Below, piece by piece: positions 52,242 through 61,236 of a DNA stretch of 64,000 nt (within the stretch, counting starts at the first letter, position 1; each line of letters opens with the position of its first letter). This stretch comes from Streptomyces roseoviridis (GTDB lineage Bacteria; Actinomycetota; Actinomycetes; Streptomycetales; Streptomycetaceae), in assembly GCF_039535235.1 (NCBI RefSeq), contig NZ_BAAAWU010000001.1, positions 6,203,001 to 6,267,000 of the forward strand, read 5' to 3'. The notes under the pieces are model-generated. The model worked only from the letters and a program-made list of their open reading frames with translations. It ran no database searches and was not told where the DNA came from. The position numbers were made by a program, and so were the translations under genes.

Positions 52242-52919
52242 TCAGGAGGCCCCCGGGGAACCCCCCGGGGGCCTCCCCCCGTCCCCGTGGTCGAAGCGCT
52301 GGATCAGCCACGACGAGAACGAGCCGGTCACGGCGCCGAGCAGGGCGAGCCCGCCGCCCATGAGGCCCACGGCGACCACCCGCCCCACGGGCGTCACCGG
52401 GGCCACGTCCCCGTAACCGACCGTCGCCAGCGTCGCGCAGGTCCACCACACCGAGTCGCCGAAGGTGCGGATCGTCGCGCCCGGCGCCCCGTGCTCGTGG
52501 TGGTAGACGGTCAGCGCCCCCGCGAACCCGAGGAGCGCCACCGACAGACCGGCGTAGGCCATCACCCGGGCGTACAGGCTCAGCCGCGCCCCGTCGCGAC
52601 GGCGCTGCACCCGGTCGTACGCCGTGACGATCCGCAGGGGCCGCAGCAGCGGCAGGACGAGGACGACGGTGTCCAGCGGATGCCGGCGCACGAACCGCAG
52701 CGGGCCGAGACCGCTCAGCCGCATCCGCACCGCGTAGTCCACCGCGAAGAGCGCCCAGGCGGCGCAGGTGATCGCGAGACACAGGTCCTGCCCGTCCGGG
52801 GACAGGCCGCGGGCCAGCACCCGGACCGCATAGCCGCCGAGGTACGCCAGGGACGCCACCGCGAGCGGTGTCTCCATCCGCTGTTCCCAGCGCTGCCGCT
52901 CCGGCGCTCGCTCACTCAC
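52242..52919 (-). CDS. Two-pore-domain-like potassium channel protein (ion channel family)
   Basis: A 225-residue membrane protein with the K+ selectivity filter TLATVGYGDVAPVTPVGR after a pore helix (VWWTCATLATVGYGD) and two to four flanking helices (LYARVMAYAGLSVALLGFAG; VVAVGLMGGGLALLGAV). The N-terminal part with LCLAITCAAWALFAVDYAVRMR and an Arg-rich segment looks like a voltage-sensor-derived domain. No RCK/TrkA domain is attached. GTG start. The last codons (GRPPGGSPGAS) overlap the terminator hairpin of thrS. Confidence 0.85.
   Translation of the reverse strand: MSERAPERQRWEQRMETPLAVASLAYLGGYAVRVLARGLSPDGQDLCLAITCAAWALFAVDYAVRMRLSGLGPLRFVRRHPLDTVVLVLPLLRPLRIVTAYDRVQRRRDGARLSLYARVMAYAGLSVALLGFAGALTVYHHEHGAPGATIRTFGDSVWWTCATLATVGYGDVAPVTPVGRVVAVGLMGGGLALLGAVTGSFSSWLIQRFDHGDGGRPPGGSPGAS
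52245..52276. terminator. thrS terminator inside the 3' end of the channel gene
   Basis: A 14-bp perfect stem (GGAGGCCCCCGGGG, 52245-52258, with 52263-52276) and a four-base loop AACC, followed on the plus strand by a C run. It covers the last eleven codons and stop of the opposite-strand channel gene. Confidence 0.75.
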
Positions 52920-52996
52920 CGGATCAGGATGGCCCCCGCACGGATCTTCCGCCCCGGCGACACGATCCGAACGGGCGAAGCCATATGCTGCTCAGC

Positions 52997-53548
52997 ATGA
53001 CGACTGAGCCGGAGCAGCAGATCGGAGTGGGGACGCAGGACGCGTTCCAGCGCCTGTGGACGCCTCACCGGATGGCGTACATCCAGGGCGAGAACAAGCC
53101 GACCGGGCCGGGTGCCGAGGACGGCTGTCCCTTCTGCACGATCCCGTCGAAGTCGGACGAGGACGGTCTGGTGATCGCGCGCGGCACGCACGTGTACGCG
53201 GTGCTCAACCTCTACCCGTACAACGGCGGGCACCTGATGGTGGTCCCGTACCGCCATGTCGCCGACTACACGGACCTCGACGCGGCCGAGACCGAGGAGC
53301 TCGCGGAGTTCACCAAGCGCGCCATGGTCGCGCTGCGGTCCGCCTCCGGTGCGCACGGCTTCAACATCGGGATGAACCAGGGCACGGTGGCGGGTGCCGG
53401 GATCGCGGCCCATCTGCACCAGCACATCGTGCCGCGCTGGGGCGGCGACACCAACTTCATGCCGGTGGTCGGCCACACCAAGGTGCTGCCGCAACTCCTC
53501 GCCGACACCCGCAGGATGCTGGCCGACGCCTGGCCGGCCGGCATCTGA
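52997..53548 (+). CDS. HIT-family protein, Ap4A phosphorylase-like
   Basis: A 183-residue HIT-superfamily enzyme. The triad is H139-L-H141-Q-H143 in AAHLHQHIVPRWGGD, with CPFC at 44-47 and LNLYPYNGGHLMVVPYRHV binding nucleotide. Its neighbours thrS on one side and pgsA-patA-pimA on the other match the gene order of Mycobacterium tuberculosis Rv2613c, an Ap4A phosphorylase, so breakdown of diadenosine tetraphosphate is the likely role. ATG at 52997 lacks a ribosome site, and a TATGCT box ends seven bases before it, suggesting a leaderless transcript; ATG 52985 is the alternative. Confidence 0.87.
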   Translation: MTTEPEQQIGVGTQDAFQRLWTPHRMAYIQGENKPTGPGAEDGCPFCTIPSKSDEDGLVIARGTHVYAVLNLYPYNGGHLMVVPYRHVADYTDLDAAETEELAEFTKRAMVALRSASGAHGFNIGMNQGTVAGAGIAAHLHQHIVPRWGGDTNFMPVVGHTKVLPQLLADTRRMLADAWPAGI

Positions 53549-53565
53549 TCCGGTGACGCGGGCTC

Positions 53566-54966
53566 TCAGCTGGTGAAGTAACCGGCGTCGAGTCCGATCC
53601 AGCCGGTGAACGAGCGCTGGTCGTACACGCGCAGCGAGCCGTCGGTGAGGACCTCCCAGCGGACGGTGAAGGAGCCGGAGACCCCGGAGCCGGTGGTCTG
53701 GCCGACCATGCCCTGCGTCCGGTTCGGGCGGATGTGCGGCGGGAGGACGAGGACGGTCTCGCCGTTGGTCCACGGGGCGCCGTCGGTGCGGGCCAGCCGG
53801 AGGTGGAGGTCGATGCGATTGCCGAGCTGGCGGTACTGCGGGACGTAGTTGTCGGAGTTGGGGGCGTAGACCGCGGTGTTGTAGTCCAGGGCGGTCCACG
53901 GCACGTGGTCGCCGGTGCCGTCGGTGGTGCTGGTGATGCCGTAGAGAGCCATCTGGCGTGGTCCTGGTTCCTGTGTGGCGAAGCCGAAGACGAGCTGCGG
54001 TCCGGCGGGCGTCGGACGCACGGCGATGGCTTCGGTCTCGCGGTGGGAGAGGTCGAGGGCGGTGGCGTTGAAGGTTCGCTCGATCATCCGCCCGGTGGTG
54101 ACGTCGTAGACGTTCCACCACGCATTGCCCGGTCGCGGGTTCGTGGCGCTGTAGGCGCTGCCCTCGTTCTGATAGACGAGGTCCCCGTACAGGCACCACG
54201 CCTGGGTGCGGTAGCAGGCCGGGAAGTCGTACAGCGCGGTGAAGGCGCGGCGCTTGAAGGCGTCGAGTTCGTAGACGCGGTACTCCTCCGCTCCGGGCGG
54301 CCCGTGCCGCACCCCGATGCGGCCGTGTGCGACGTCCAGGGACGGGGTGACGCGGGAGGAGCCCGGGACCGGGTCGAAGACGTCGATCCGGTCGCTGCCC
54401 GCGTCGACGACGGCGTCCGCGGTGAACGGGACCCGGCCCACGCGCTTGCCGTAGGCGAAGCCGCTCGCGACGGGGTCCGCGTCGGTCTCCAGCCAGAGCC
54501 AGGGACGGCCGTCGACGTGCTCGACGCCGAGACCGCCGCCGTGACCGACCCCCCTCAGGTACATGACGGCCCGGACCGTGCCTTCGGGAGTGACCTCGTT
54601 GACGCACAGGTCTCCCCGGCGCTCGCGGTCGACGCCGGGCACGGCGGCGGGCTCGTCGGCCAGCCGGCGACCGTCGCTGATGAGCTGGGTCACGTAGGCG
54701 AGGCCGGTCACCGGATCGAAGGCGACCTGCTGGTGCACCCTGCCCTGCTTGAGTCGTACCTCGCCGCCGAACAGATCGACGGGCGCGGCCCGCAGGTCGA
54801 ACCGGTGCCGCGCGTTCCAGGGCAGGCCGCCGGCCGGTGCGCTGTCGGCGACCGGGGCGGCGGCCGCGAGCGGAGCCGGCGGGGCCGCCGCGGCCGGTGC
54901 TCCGGCGGAAGCCAGGACCGGGGTCGCGGCCATGGCGGTCAGGACGGTGCGGCGGCTCAGCGACAT
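53566..54966 (-). CDS. Tat-exported TagC-like beta-propeller protein
   Basis: A 466-residue secreted protein. Twin-arginine signal SRRTVLTAMAATPVLASAGA (residues 4-23) with cleavage near AAA. The rest resembles the propeller proteins called teichoic acid biosynthesis protein C or phage baseplate/receptor-binding-like: FDLRAAPVDLFGGEVRLKQGRVHQQVAFD, AYVTQLISDG, GHGGGLGVEHVDGRPWLWLE. Many Asp, Gly and Trp residues in repeated beta strands. It likely binds or cuts cell-wall glycopolymers. Not seen in the mycobacterial version of this locus. Convergent with the HIT gene at 17 bases. Confidence 0.75.
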   Translation of the reverse strand: MSLSRRTVLTAMAATPVLASAGAPAAAAPPAPLAAAAPVADSAPAGGLPWNARHRFDLRAAPVDLFGGEVRLKQGRVHQQVAFDPVTGLAYVTQLISDGRRLADEPAAVPGVDRERRGDLCVNEVTPEGTVRAVMYLRGVGHGGGLGVEHVDGRPWLWLETDADPVASGFAYGKRVGRVPFTADAVVDAGSDRIDVFDPVPGSSRVTPSLDVAHGRIGVRHGPPGAEEYRVYELDAFKRRAFTALYDFPACYRTQAWCLYGDLVYQNEGSAYSATNPRPGNAWWNVYDVTTGRMIERTFNATALDLSHRETEAIAVRPTPAGPQLVFGFATQEPGPRQMALYGITSTTDGTGDHVPWTALDYNTAVYAPNSDNYVPQYRQLGNRIDLHLRLARTDGAPWTNGETVLVLPPHIRPNRTQGMVGQTTGSGVSGSFTVRWEVLTDGSLRVYDQRSFTGWIGLDAGYFTS

Positions 54967-55209
54967 GACGCGGGGCCCTCGCCGTCAGGCCGCGACGGCG
55001 CGACGCGCACGGACCGCCCCGCGGAACCGAGGCGGACGGCCCCGGCGCCGGCGTCGCGGGCCGCTCTCGACGAGCGGCACGGTATGCGGGCGTGACGGAG
55101 ATTCATCAGGTGCGGGCCCCCCTCTTCACGATCATCTTCTGGGCGCCGTCATCCTCGCACGGTGAGGGGGGCGTGGCGCGCCGGTGATCCGGGGACCGGA
55201 GAGCAGGTC

Positions 55210-56874
55210 CTAGGCGTCGTACACGTCTGCCTTCCTCGGACCCGCCTCCTGGACGCCGCCGCTGAGGACCAGCGAGCGGTTGGTGAAGCGCTCGGTGTCC
55301 ACGTTGTGATCGTCGAGGACCCGGATGGTGGCGGCGTGGACCGCGCGCAGCACCGGGGTCGCCGCGCGGATCGCGTCGTCGGCCATGAAGCGGTTCTTCC
55401 ACGGCGGGCTCGCCCAGGGGTGGCGCAGTCCGAACGGCTCGGGCAGCACGAGCTTCCCGCCGAGGAAGTCCAGGACCGGCGGGAACCAGGTGAGCGGCGC
55501 CCGCACGGCCTGGCGCACCACGTCGTCCGTGTCCGTCAGGGGCAGCTTGATCTCCTTGGTCTCCCAGAACCTGACGGTCTTGGAGACCTCCTTCGTCTTC
55601 GCCGCCGGCTTGGTGGTGAACAGGCCGTGGACCGGGCCGAGGGCGTGGCCGGTGACCTCGACGCGCAGCGTGCGGTGGAGCGAGGTGACCGTCACCATCA
55701 TCGTCAGGACCAACTGCCCGTCCCACAGCGTGAACTGGACGCCCAGATAGTGCCGGTTGCCCGCGCCGAACTGCTGGTCGTTGCAGATGCGCTGTATCTC
55801 GTGCGGCTTCACCTGGAAGGCGACGATGTTCTCGCCCTCGGGCCGCGCGACCTCGTCGGCGCCCTCGCCGACCGGCGAGACGATCCAGTGCCTGACGGTC
55901 GGCTTGGGGAAGCCGGTCTTCAGCGAACCGCGTTCGAGCAGCGTCAGCTCGGTGTGGATCTGGCGGACGACGTCCCAGGCACGGAAGTCGTGGATCTCCT
56001 TGCCCTCGCGCGGGACCAGCTCCTCGGCGAGGGCCCAGCTGCCCCAGCGCGTCCCCATGCCCAGTATTCCCTTGGGCCCGGCGTAGAAGACGATGTTGGA
56101 CTGCTGCTCCGCGGTCAGCTTCTGCAGGTTGAGACGCAGCTCCTCGGCGGTCTTCTCGGTGGGGTCCTTCGGCACGGCCTGGGGGACCGCCGCACCGATC
56201 CCACCGCCGCTGAGCAGCGCCGTCCAGCGCTCGCGCAGCACCTGGGCGGTGTTCTCGCAGATCCGGCGGGCCAGGAACCAGCCGGCCACCGGGGCCACGA
56301 GCATGGCGCGCAGGTAGTTCGGCAGCACGCCGTCGAAGGGCAGCTTCAGCAGGAACAGCAGGGCGATGAACCCGGCCGCGATCATCAGGGCCGTGCCGAT
56401 GGCACTGGTGCGCTTGTTCTCGGAGCCGGCGGCCAGCCGGCGCAGCTGGATCACGCCGAGCCAGAGCAGCAGCCCCGGCAGGAACAGCACGCCGAAGACC
56501 AGGGTCACCAGCGTGAGCTTCACATCGCGCTGCTTGCGGATGCCGGTGGCCGCCAGGCAGTGCTCGACCACCGGCTGGGGGTCGGCGCCGAAGGACTGGA
56601 TGAGCGGCTTGCGGGCGCCGCCGAGCATGCGGACCTGCACCGCGCGGGAGAACGCCTCACCGAGATCGGGCCGGAAGAGCTTCTGCCACTTGCCCGGCTT
56701 CACCGTCGACTTGTGCAGGTCGTTGTTGGCCTTGAGGATCTCCTCGACCGGGCTGTCGCGGTACGCGACGGAGGCGAGGGCGGCGGTCGCCGCCGTCTGC
56801 GCGTCCGAGCCCTGCAGGGGAACCTGCGCCCCGGGTCCGAAACTGCCGATCGTCACTGCCGCCCCCATCGCCAC
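55210..56874 (-). CDS. Large membrane protein of unknown function
   Basis: A 554-residue protein. The N-terminal ~120 residues are soluble, with GKWQKLFRPDLGEAFSRAVQVRML. Three to four membrane helices follow (LTLVTLVFGVLFLPGLLLWL, IGTALMIAAGFIALLFLLKL, LRAMLVAPVAGWFLAR), then a soluble domain of ~330 residues with NIVFYAGPKGILGMGTRWGSWAL and FQVKPHEIQRICNDQQFGAGNRHYLGVQF. No catalytic signature is recognised. The start is unsettled: GTG 56874 (used here, with GGGAAA before it), ATG 56868 or GTG 56967. It is alone on its strand between TagC-like and EF-G2 genes. Confidence 0.7.
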   Translation of the reverse strand: MAMGAAVTIGSFGPGAQVPLQGSDAQTAATAALASVAYRDSPVEEILKANNDLHKSTVKPGKWQKLFRPDLGEAFSRAVQVRMLGGARKPLIQSFGADPQPVVEHCLAATGIRKQRDVKLTLVTLVFGVLFLPGLLLWLGVIQLRRLAAGSENKRTSAIGTALMIAAGFIALLFLLKLPFDGVLPNYLRAMLVAPVAGWFLARRICENTAQVLRERWTALLSGGGIGAAVPQAVPKDPTEKTAEELRLNLQKLTAEQQSNIVFYAGPKGILGMGTRWGSWALAEELVPREGKEIHDFRAWDVVRQIHTELTLLERGSLKTGFPKPTVRHWIVSPVGEGADEVARPEGENIVAFQVKPHEIQRICNDQQFGAGNRHYLGVQFTLWDGQLVLTMMVTVTSLHRTLRVEVTGHALGPVHGLFTTKPAAKTKEVSKTVRFWETKEIKLPLTDTDDVVRQAVRAPLTWFPPVLDFLGGKLVLPEPFGLRHPWASPPWKNRFMADDAIRAATPVLRAVHAATIRVLDDHNVDTERFTNRSLVLSGGVQEAGPRKADVYDA

Positions 56875-57098
56875 GGTTTCCCTGTGCGGGCTGTTCCCAA
56901 CTGCCGCGCCCCGCACACCTTCTGAGCTGGGCACCACAGCGTAACCGGGTGGCGACGGATGCGTCACCGGAGCACGGAAGCACGACCGGAAGCCGCCCGC
57001 CCCTCGGCAGCCGGCGGGCGGCCTCCCCCTGTCGTCCCGTCAGGACCACGCCGCCGACCGGCCCTTGCCGGTCCCCGGCCGGCCGGCGGCGGTCCGGC

Positions 57099-59306
57099 TC
57101 ACGACCCCTTCCGCGCCTCCCCGCGGATCTTCTCCGCCAGGTGCGACGGCATCGCCTCGTGCCGCAGGTACGTGCGGTCGAAGCTGCCGGTGCCGTGGGC
57201 GACGGAGCGCAGGTCCACCGCGTAACGGCCGATCTCGATCTCCGGCACCTCGGCGCGCACCAGCGTGCGTCCCGGGCCCGCCTGCTCGGTCCCCACCACG
57301 CGGCCCCGCCGGCCCGACAGGTCGCTCATCACGGGCCCCACGTAGTCGTCCGGGACCACCACCTGCACCTCGGCCACCGGCTCCAGCAGGTGGACGGGGA
57401 CCTCGGCGGCGGCCTCGCGCAGGGCGAGGGCGCCCGCCGTCTGGAACGCCGCGTCGGAGGAGTCCACCGAGTGGGCCTTGCCGTCGCGCAGGGTCACCCG
57501 GATGTCGACCAGCGGATGACCGGCCGCCACGCCCTTGGCGGCCTGGGCCCGGACGCCCTTCTCCACGGAGGGGACGAACTGGCGCGGGACGGCGCCGCCG
57601 ACCACCTTGTCGACGAACTCGATGCCGCTTCCCGGCGGCAGCGGCTCCACGGCGATCTCGCAGATCGCGTACTGGCCGTGCCCGCCCGACTGCTTCACGT
57701 GCCGGCCGCGCCCGGACGAGGGAGCCCCGAAGGTCTCGCGCAGCGCCACCTTGTGCGGCACGGTGTCGACCTGGACGCCGTACCGCCCGCGCAGCCGCTC
57801 CAGGGCCACGTCGGCGTGCGCCTCGCCGAGGCACCACAGGACGATCTGGTGGGTGTCCTGGTTCTGTTCCAGGCGCATCGTCGGGTCCTCGGCGACCAGC
57901 CGGGCCAGGCCCTGCGAGAGCCGGTCCTCGTCGGCCTTGCTGTGCGCCTCGATGGCGAGCGGCAGCAGCGGCTCGGGCATCGACCACGGCTCCATCAGGA
58001 GCGGGTCGTCCTTCGCCGACAGCGTGTCGCCGGTCTCGGCCCGCGTCAGCTTGCCGACGCAGGCGAGGTCACCGGCCACGCAGTGCGCGAGGCCGCGCTG
58101 CTGTCGGCCGAACGGCGAGGTCAGCGCCCCGACCCGCTCGTCGACGTCGTGGTCCTCGTGTCCCCGGTCGGCGAGGCCGTGCCCCGACACGTGCACCGTC
58201 TCGTCGGGCCGCAGGGTGCCGGAGAACACCCGTACGAGAGAGATCCGGCCCACATAGGGGTCCGAGGAGGTCTTGACGACCTCGGCGACCAGCGGCCCGT
58301 CCGGATCGCAGGTCAGCGCCGGCCGCGGCCGGCCGTCCGGGGTGGTCACGGCCGGGGCCTCCCGCTCCAGCGGGGTGGGGAAGCCACGGGTGATCAGCTC
58401 CAGGAGCTCGACCGTGCCCAGTCCCTGCCTGCCGCCGTCGGCGGCGGGGGCGGCGGCGAGCACCGGGTGGAAGGTGCCGCGCGCGACGGCCTTCTCCAGG
58501 TCGTCGATCAGCGTCTTCAGGTCGACGTCCTCACCGCCGAGATAGCGGTCCATGAGGGTCTCGTCCTCGCTCTCGGCGATGATCCCCTCGATCAGCCGGG
58601 CGCGGGCCTCGGCGATCAGCGGCTTCTGCGCCTCGTCGGGCGGATCCTCCCGCCGCGCTCCCGTGGAGTAGTCGAAGATCCGCTCCGTGAGCAGGCCCAC
58701 CAGGCCGGTGACGGGGGCGTGCCCGTCGGCGCCCTCGGTGCCGCGCACGGGCAGGTACAGGGGCAGGACGGCGTCGGGGTCGTCACCGCCGAAGAGCTCG
58801 CCGAGGACCTCGGTCAGGCGGGTGTAGTCGGTGCGGGCCGTGTCGAGGTGGGTGACGACGATCGCCCGCGGCATGCCGACGGCGGCGCACTCCTCCCACA
58901 CCGCGCGCGTCGAGCCGACGACCGCGTCGGCCTCCTGCGCCGCCGAGACGACGAAGAGGGCCGCGTCCGCCGCGCGCAGACCGGCCCTCAGCTCCCCGAC
59001 GAAGTCGGCGTACCCGGGGGTGTCCAGCAGATTGATCTTGCAGCCGTCCCACTCCACCGGGACGAGGGAGAGCTGTACGGAGCGCTGCTGGCGGTGCTCG
59101 ATCTCGTCGTGGTCCGAGATCGTCCCGCCGTCCTCGACGCGCCCGGCGCGGTTCACCGCGCCCGCGGTCTGCGCCAGGGCCTCGACGAGGGTCGTCTTGC
59201 CCGATCCGCTGTGGCCGACCAGCACCACGTTCCGTATCGCCGAGGGCTGGTCGGCCGTTGGAGCCCTGCCGGCGGCTCCGGAGTGGGTGTTCGCCTTGTC
59301 GCCCAT
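57099..59306 (-). CDS. Elongation factor G-like protein EF-G2
   Basis: A 735-residue paralogue of EF-G. GTP-binding: P-loop GHSGSGKTT (31-39), DTPGYADF (95-102). The G4 motif, normally N-K-x-D, is THLD at 152-155. Domains II-V follow in order (DPYVGRISLVRVFSGTL, HADVALERLRGRYGVQV, SGGHGQYAICEIAVEPL, DDYVGPVMSDLSGRRGRVVGTE). EF-G2 proteins in actinobacteria bind GTP but the mycobacterial one lacks ribosome-dependent GTPase activity, so it probably is not the main translocase. ATG start after AGGAA; divergent from pgsA. Confidence 0.9.
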   Translation of the reverse strand: MGDKANTHSGAAGRAPTADQPSAIRNVVLVGHSGSGKTTLVEALAQTAGAVNRAGRVEDGGTISDHDEIEHRQQRSVQLSLVPVEWDGCKINLLDTPGYADFVGELRAGLRAADAALFVVSAAQEADAVVGSTRAVWEECAAVGMPRAIVVTHLDTARTDYTRLTEVLGELFGGDDPDAVLPLYLPVRGTEGADGHAPVTGLVGLLTERIFDYSTGARREDPPDEAQKPLIAEARARLIEGIIAESEDETLMDRYLGGEDVDLKTLIDDLEKAVARGTFHPVLAAAPAADGGRQGLGTVELLELITRGFPTPLEREAPAVTTPDGRPRPALTCDPDGPLVAEVVKTSSDPYVGRISLVRVFSGTLRPDETVHVSGHGLADRGHEDHDVDERVGALTSPFGRQQRGLAHCVAGDLACVGKLTRAETGDTLSAKDDPLLMEPWSMPEPLLPLAIEAHSKADEDRLSQGLARLVAEDPTMRLEQNQDTHQIVLWCLGEAHADVALERLRGRYGVQVDTVPHKVALRETFGAPSSGRGRHVKQSGGHGQYAICEIAVEPLPPGSGIEFVDKVVGGAVPRQFVPSVEKGVRAQAAKGVAAGHPLVDIRVTLRDGKAHSVDSSDAAFQTAGALALREAAAEVPVHLLEPVAEVQVVVPDDYVGPVMSDLSGRRGRVVGTEQAGPGRTLVRAEVPEIEIGRYAVDLRSVAHGTGSFDRTYLRHEAMPSHLAEKIRGEARKGS

Positions 59307-59581
59307 GATGTTCCTCCCGACTGCTCGTACGGTGAGGGGGCGCGGGCGCGGGGGAGAGGCAGCACCTGGCGGCGCACGGCCGCTGTCGCGTGCGGCTCCG
59401 GCGACGTCCGCGGTTGTCCTTCGAGCTTTGCACCGACCTCACGGTGCGTCCATCCGTCGTACGCGCGCGCGTGGGCCGCCGCCTCCCGCGGGTGCCGCCG
59501 CTCCGGCGGGGGCCCGCGTGGCTACGATGGGTGAGCCGGTGGTCGTAGGGGCCGCGCGGCCCACCGAACCTCGGGAAGGCC

Positions 59582-60241
59582 ATGCTGAACAAGTACGCGC
59601 GTGCGTTTTTCACGCGTGTCCTCACACCGTTCGCAGCGTTTCTGCTCCGCCGGGGCGTCAGCCCCGACGCGGTCACGCTCGTCGGCACCGCCGGCGTGGT
59701 CGCCGGCGCCCTGGTCTTCTTCCCCCGCGGGGAGTTCTTCTGGGGCACCATCGTCATCACGCTCTTCGTCTTCTCGGACCTCGTCGACGGCAACATGGCC
59801 CGGCAGGCGGGCATCTCCAGCCGCTGGGGCGCCTTCCTCGACTCGACCCTCGACCGGGTCGCCGACGGGGCGATCTTCGGCGGCTTCGCCCTCTGGTACG
59901 CGGGCAAGGGCGACGACAACGTGCTGTGCGCGGTCGCGATCTTCTGCCTGGCGAGCGGCCAGGTCGTCTCGTACACCAAGGCGCGCGGCGAGTCGATCGG
60001 CCTGCCGGTCGCCGTCAACGGTCTCGTCGAACGGGCCGAACGGCTGGTGATCTCGCTGGTCGCGGCGGGCCTCGCCGGACTGCACGGCTTCGGGGTGCCC
60101 GGCATCCAGGTGCTGCTGCCCGTCGCCCTGTGGATCGTGGCGGTCGGCTCGGCCGTGACCCTCGGGCAGCGCGTGGTGACCGTACGCAGGGAGTCGGCGG
60201 AGGCGGACGCCGCCGCCAGGGGGAGCGAGGCGACGTCATGA
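59582..60241 (+). CDS. pgsA: CDP-alcohol phosphatidyltransferase, phosphatidylinositol phosphate synthase type
   Basis: A 219-residue membrane enzyme with about six helices. The catalytic motif D-x2-D-G-x2-A-R-x8-G-x3-D-x3-D is exact at residues 66-91 (DLVDGNMARQAGISSRWG and onward). It joins CDP-diacylglycerol to inositol-phosphate, making the precursor of phosphatidylinositol. Its place ahead of patA and pimA, as in mycobacteria, supports this over phosphatidylglycerol-phosphate synthase. ATG start; it overlaps the next gene by four bases. Confidence 0.92.
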   Translation: MLNKYARAFFTRVLTPFAAFLLRRGVSPDAVTLVGTAGVVAGALVFFPRGEFFWGTIVITLFVFSDLVDGNMARQAGISSRWGAFLDSTLDRVADGAIFGGFALWYAGKGDDNVLCAVAIFCLASGQVVSYTKARGESIGLPVAVNGLVERAERLVISLVAAGLAGLHGFGVPGIQVLLPVALWIVAVGSAVTLGQRVVTVRRESAEADAAARGSEATS

Positions 60242-61236
60242 GCGGGCTCAAGGACAGGCTGAGCGACGGGCTGTACGGCCTCGGCTGGGCGACGGTCAAG
60301 AAGCTGCCCGAGCCGGTGGCCCGCGGCCTCGGCCGGCGGATCGCGGACACGGTGTGGAAGCGGCGCGGCACGAGCGTCCTGCGCCTGGAGTCCAACCTCG
60401 CGCGGGTCGTGCCCGACGCGTCCCCCGAGCGCCTCGCCGAGCTGTCGAAGGCCGGCATGCGCTCGTACATGCGCTACTGGATGGAGTCCTTCCGGCTCCC
60501 CACCTGGAGCGCGGAGCGGGCCGCCGGCAGCTTCGAGGCGAAGGACATCCACTACCTCAAGGACGGGCTGGCCTCCGGCCGCGGCGTCGTCCTCGCCCTG
60601 CCCCACATGGCCAACTGGGACCTCGCCGGCGTCTGGGTCACCCGCGCCCTCGGCGTGCCGTTCACCACGGTCGCCGAGCGGCTCAAGCCCGAGTCGCTGT
60701 ACGACCGCTTCGTCGCCTACCGCGAGTCGCTGGGCATGGAGGTGCTGCCGCACACCGGCGGCGCCGCCTTCGGCACCCTCGCGCGGCGGCTGCGGGCCGG
60801 CGGCCTGGTGTGCCTGGTCGCCGACCGGGACCTGTCCGCCTCCGGCGTCGAGGTGTCCTTCTTCGGCGAGCCGGCGCGGATGCCCGCCGGTCCCGCGATG
60901 CTCGCCCAGCAGACCGGGGCGCTGCTGCTGCCCGTGACGCTCTGGTACGACGACACCGACGTCATGCGGGGCCAGGTCCACGCCCCCGTCGGCGTACCGA
61001 AGTCGGGTACCCGCGCCGAGAAGACGGCGTCGATGACACAGGCCCTCGCCGACGTCTTCGCCGGAGGCATCGCCGACCACCCGGAGGACTGGCACATGCT
61101 GCAACGGCTGTGGCTGGCGGACCTGGAGGACCGGGGCACCGGCGGGGCGCGCGGGACGACACGAGTCCAGGGGACGACGGAAGCCCGCGGGACGACGGAG
61201 GCGCGCGGGGCGCGCGAGGGGGAGCGGCGCTCTTGA
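60238..61236 (+). CDS. patA: Phosphatidylinositol mannoside acyltransferase
   Basis: A 332-residue acyltransferase of the LpxL/HtrB fold. The H-x4-D catalytic pair is in VVLALPHMANWDLAGVW (about residue 120); VPFTTVAERLKPESLYDRF and LVCLVADRDLSASGVEV follow. In mycobacteria the homologue (Rv2611c) adds palmitate to PIM1/PIM2 on the cytoplasmic face. The last ~35 residues are a degenerate RGTTEA repeat (three GGGACGAC units in the DNA), not part of the enzyme fold. Overlaps both neighbours by ATGA/TTGA-type overlaps. Confidence 0.9.
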   Translation: MSGLKDRLSDGLYGLGWATVKKLPEPVARGLGRRIADTVWKRRGTSVLRLESNLARVVPDASPERLAELSKAGMRSYMRYWMESFRLPTWSAERAAGSFEAKDIHYLKDGLASGRGVVLALPHMANWDLAGVWVTRALGVPFTTVAERLKPESLYDRFVAYRESLGMEVLPHTGGAAFGTLARRLRAGGLVCLVADRDLSASGVEVSFFGEPARMPAGPAMLAQQTGALLLPVTLWYDDTDVMRGQVHAPVGVPKSGTRAEKTASMTQALADVFAGGIADHPEDWHMLQRLWLADLEDRGTGGARGTTRVQGTTEARGTTEARGAREGERRS

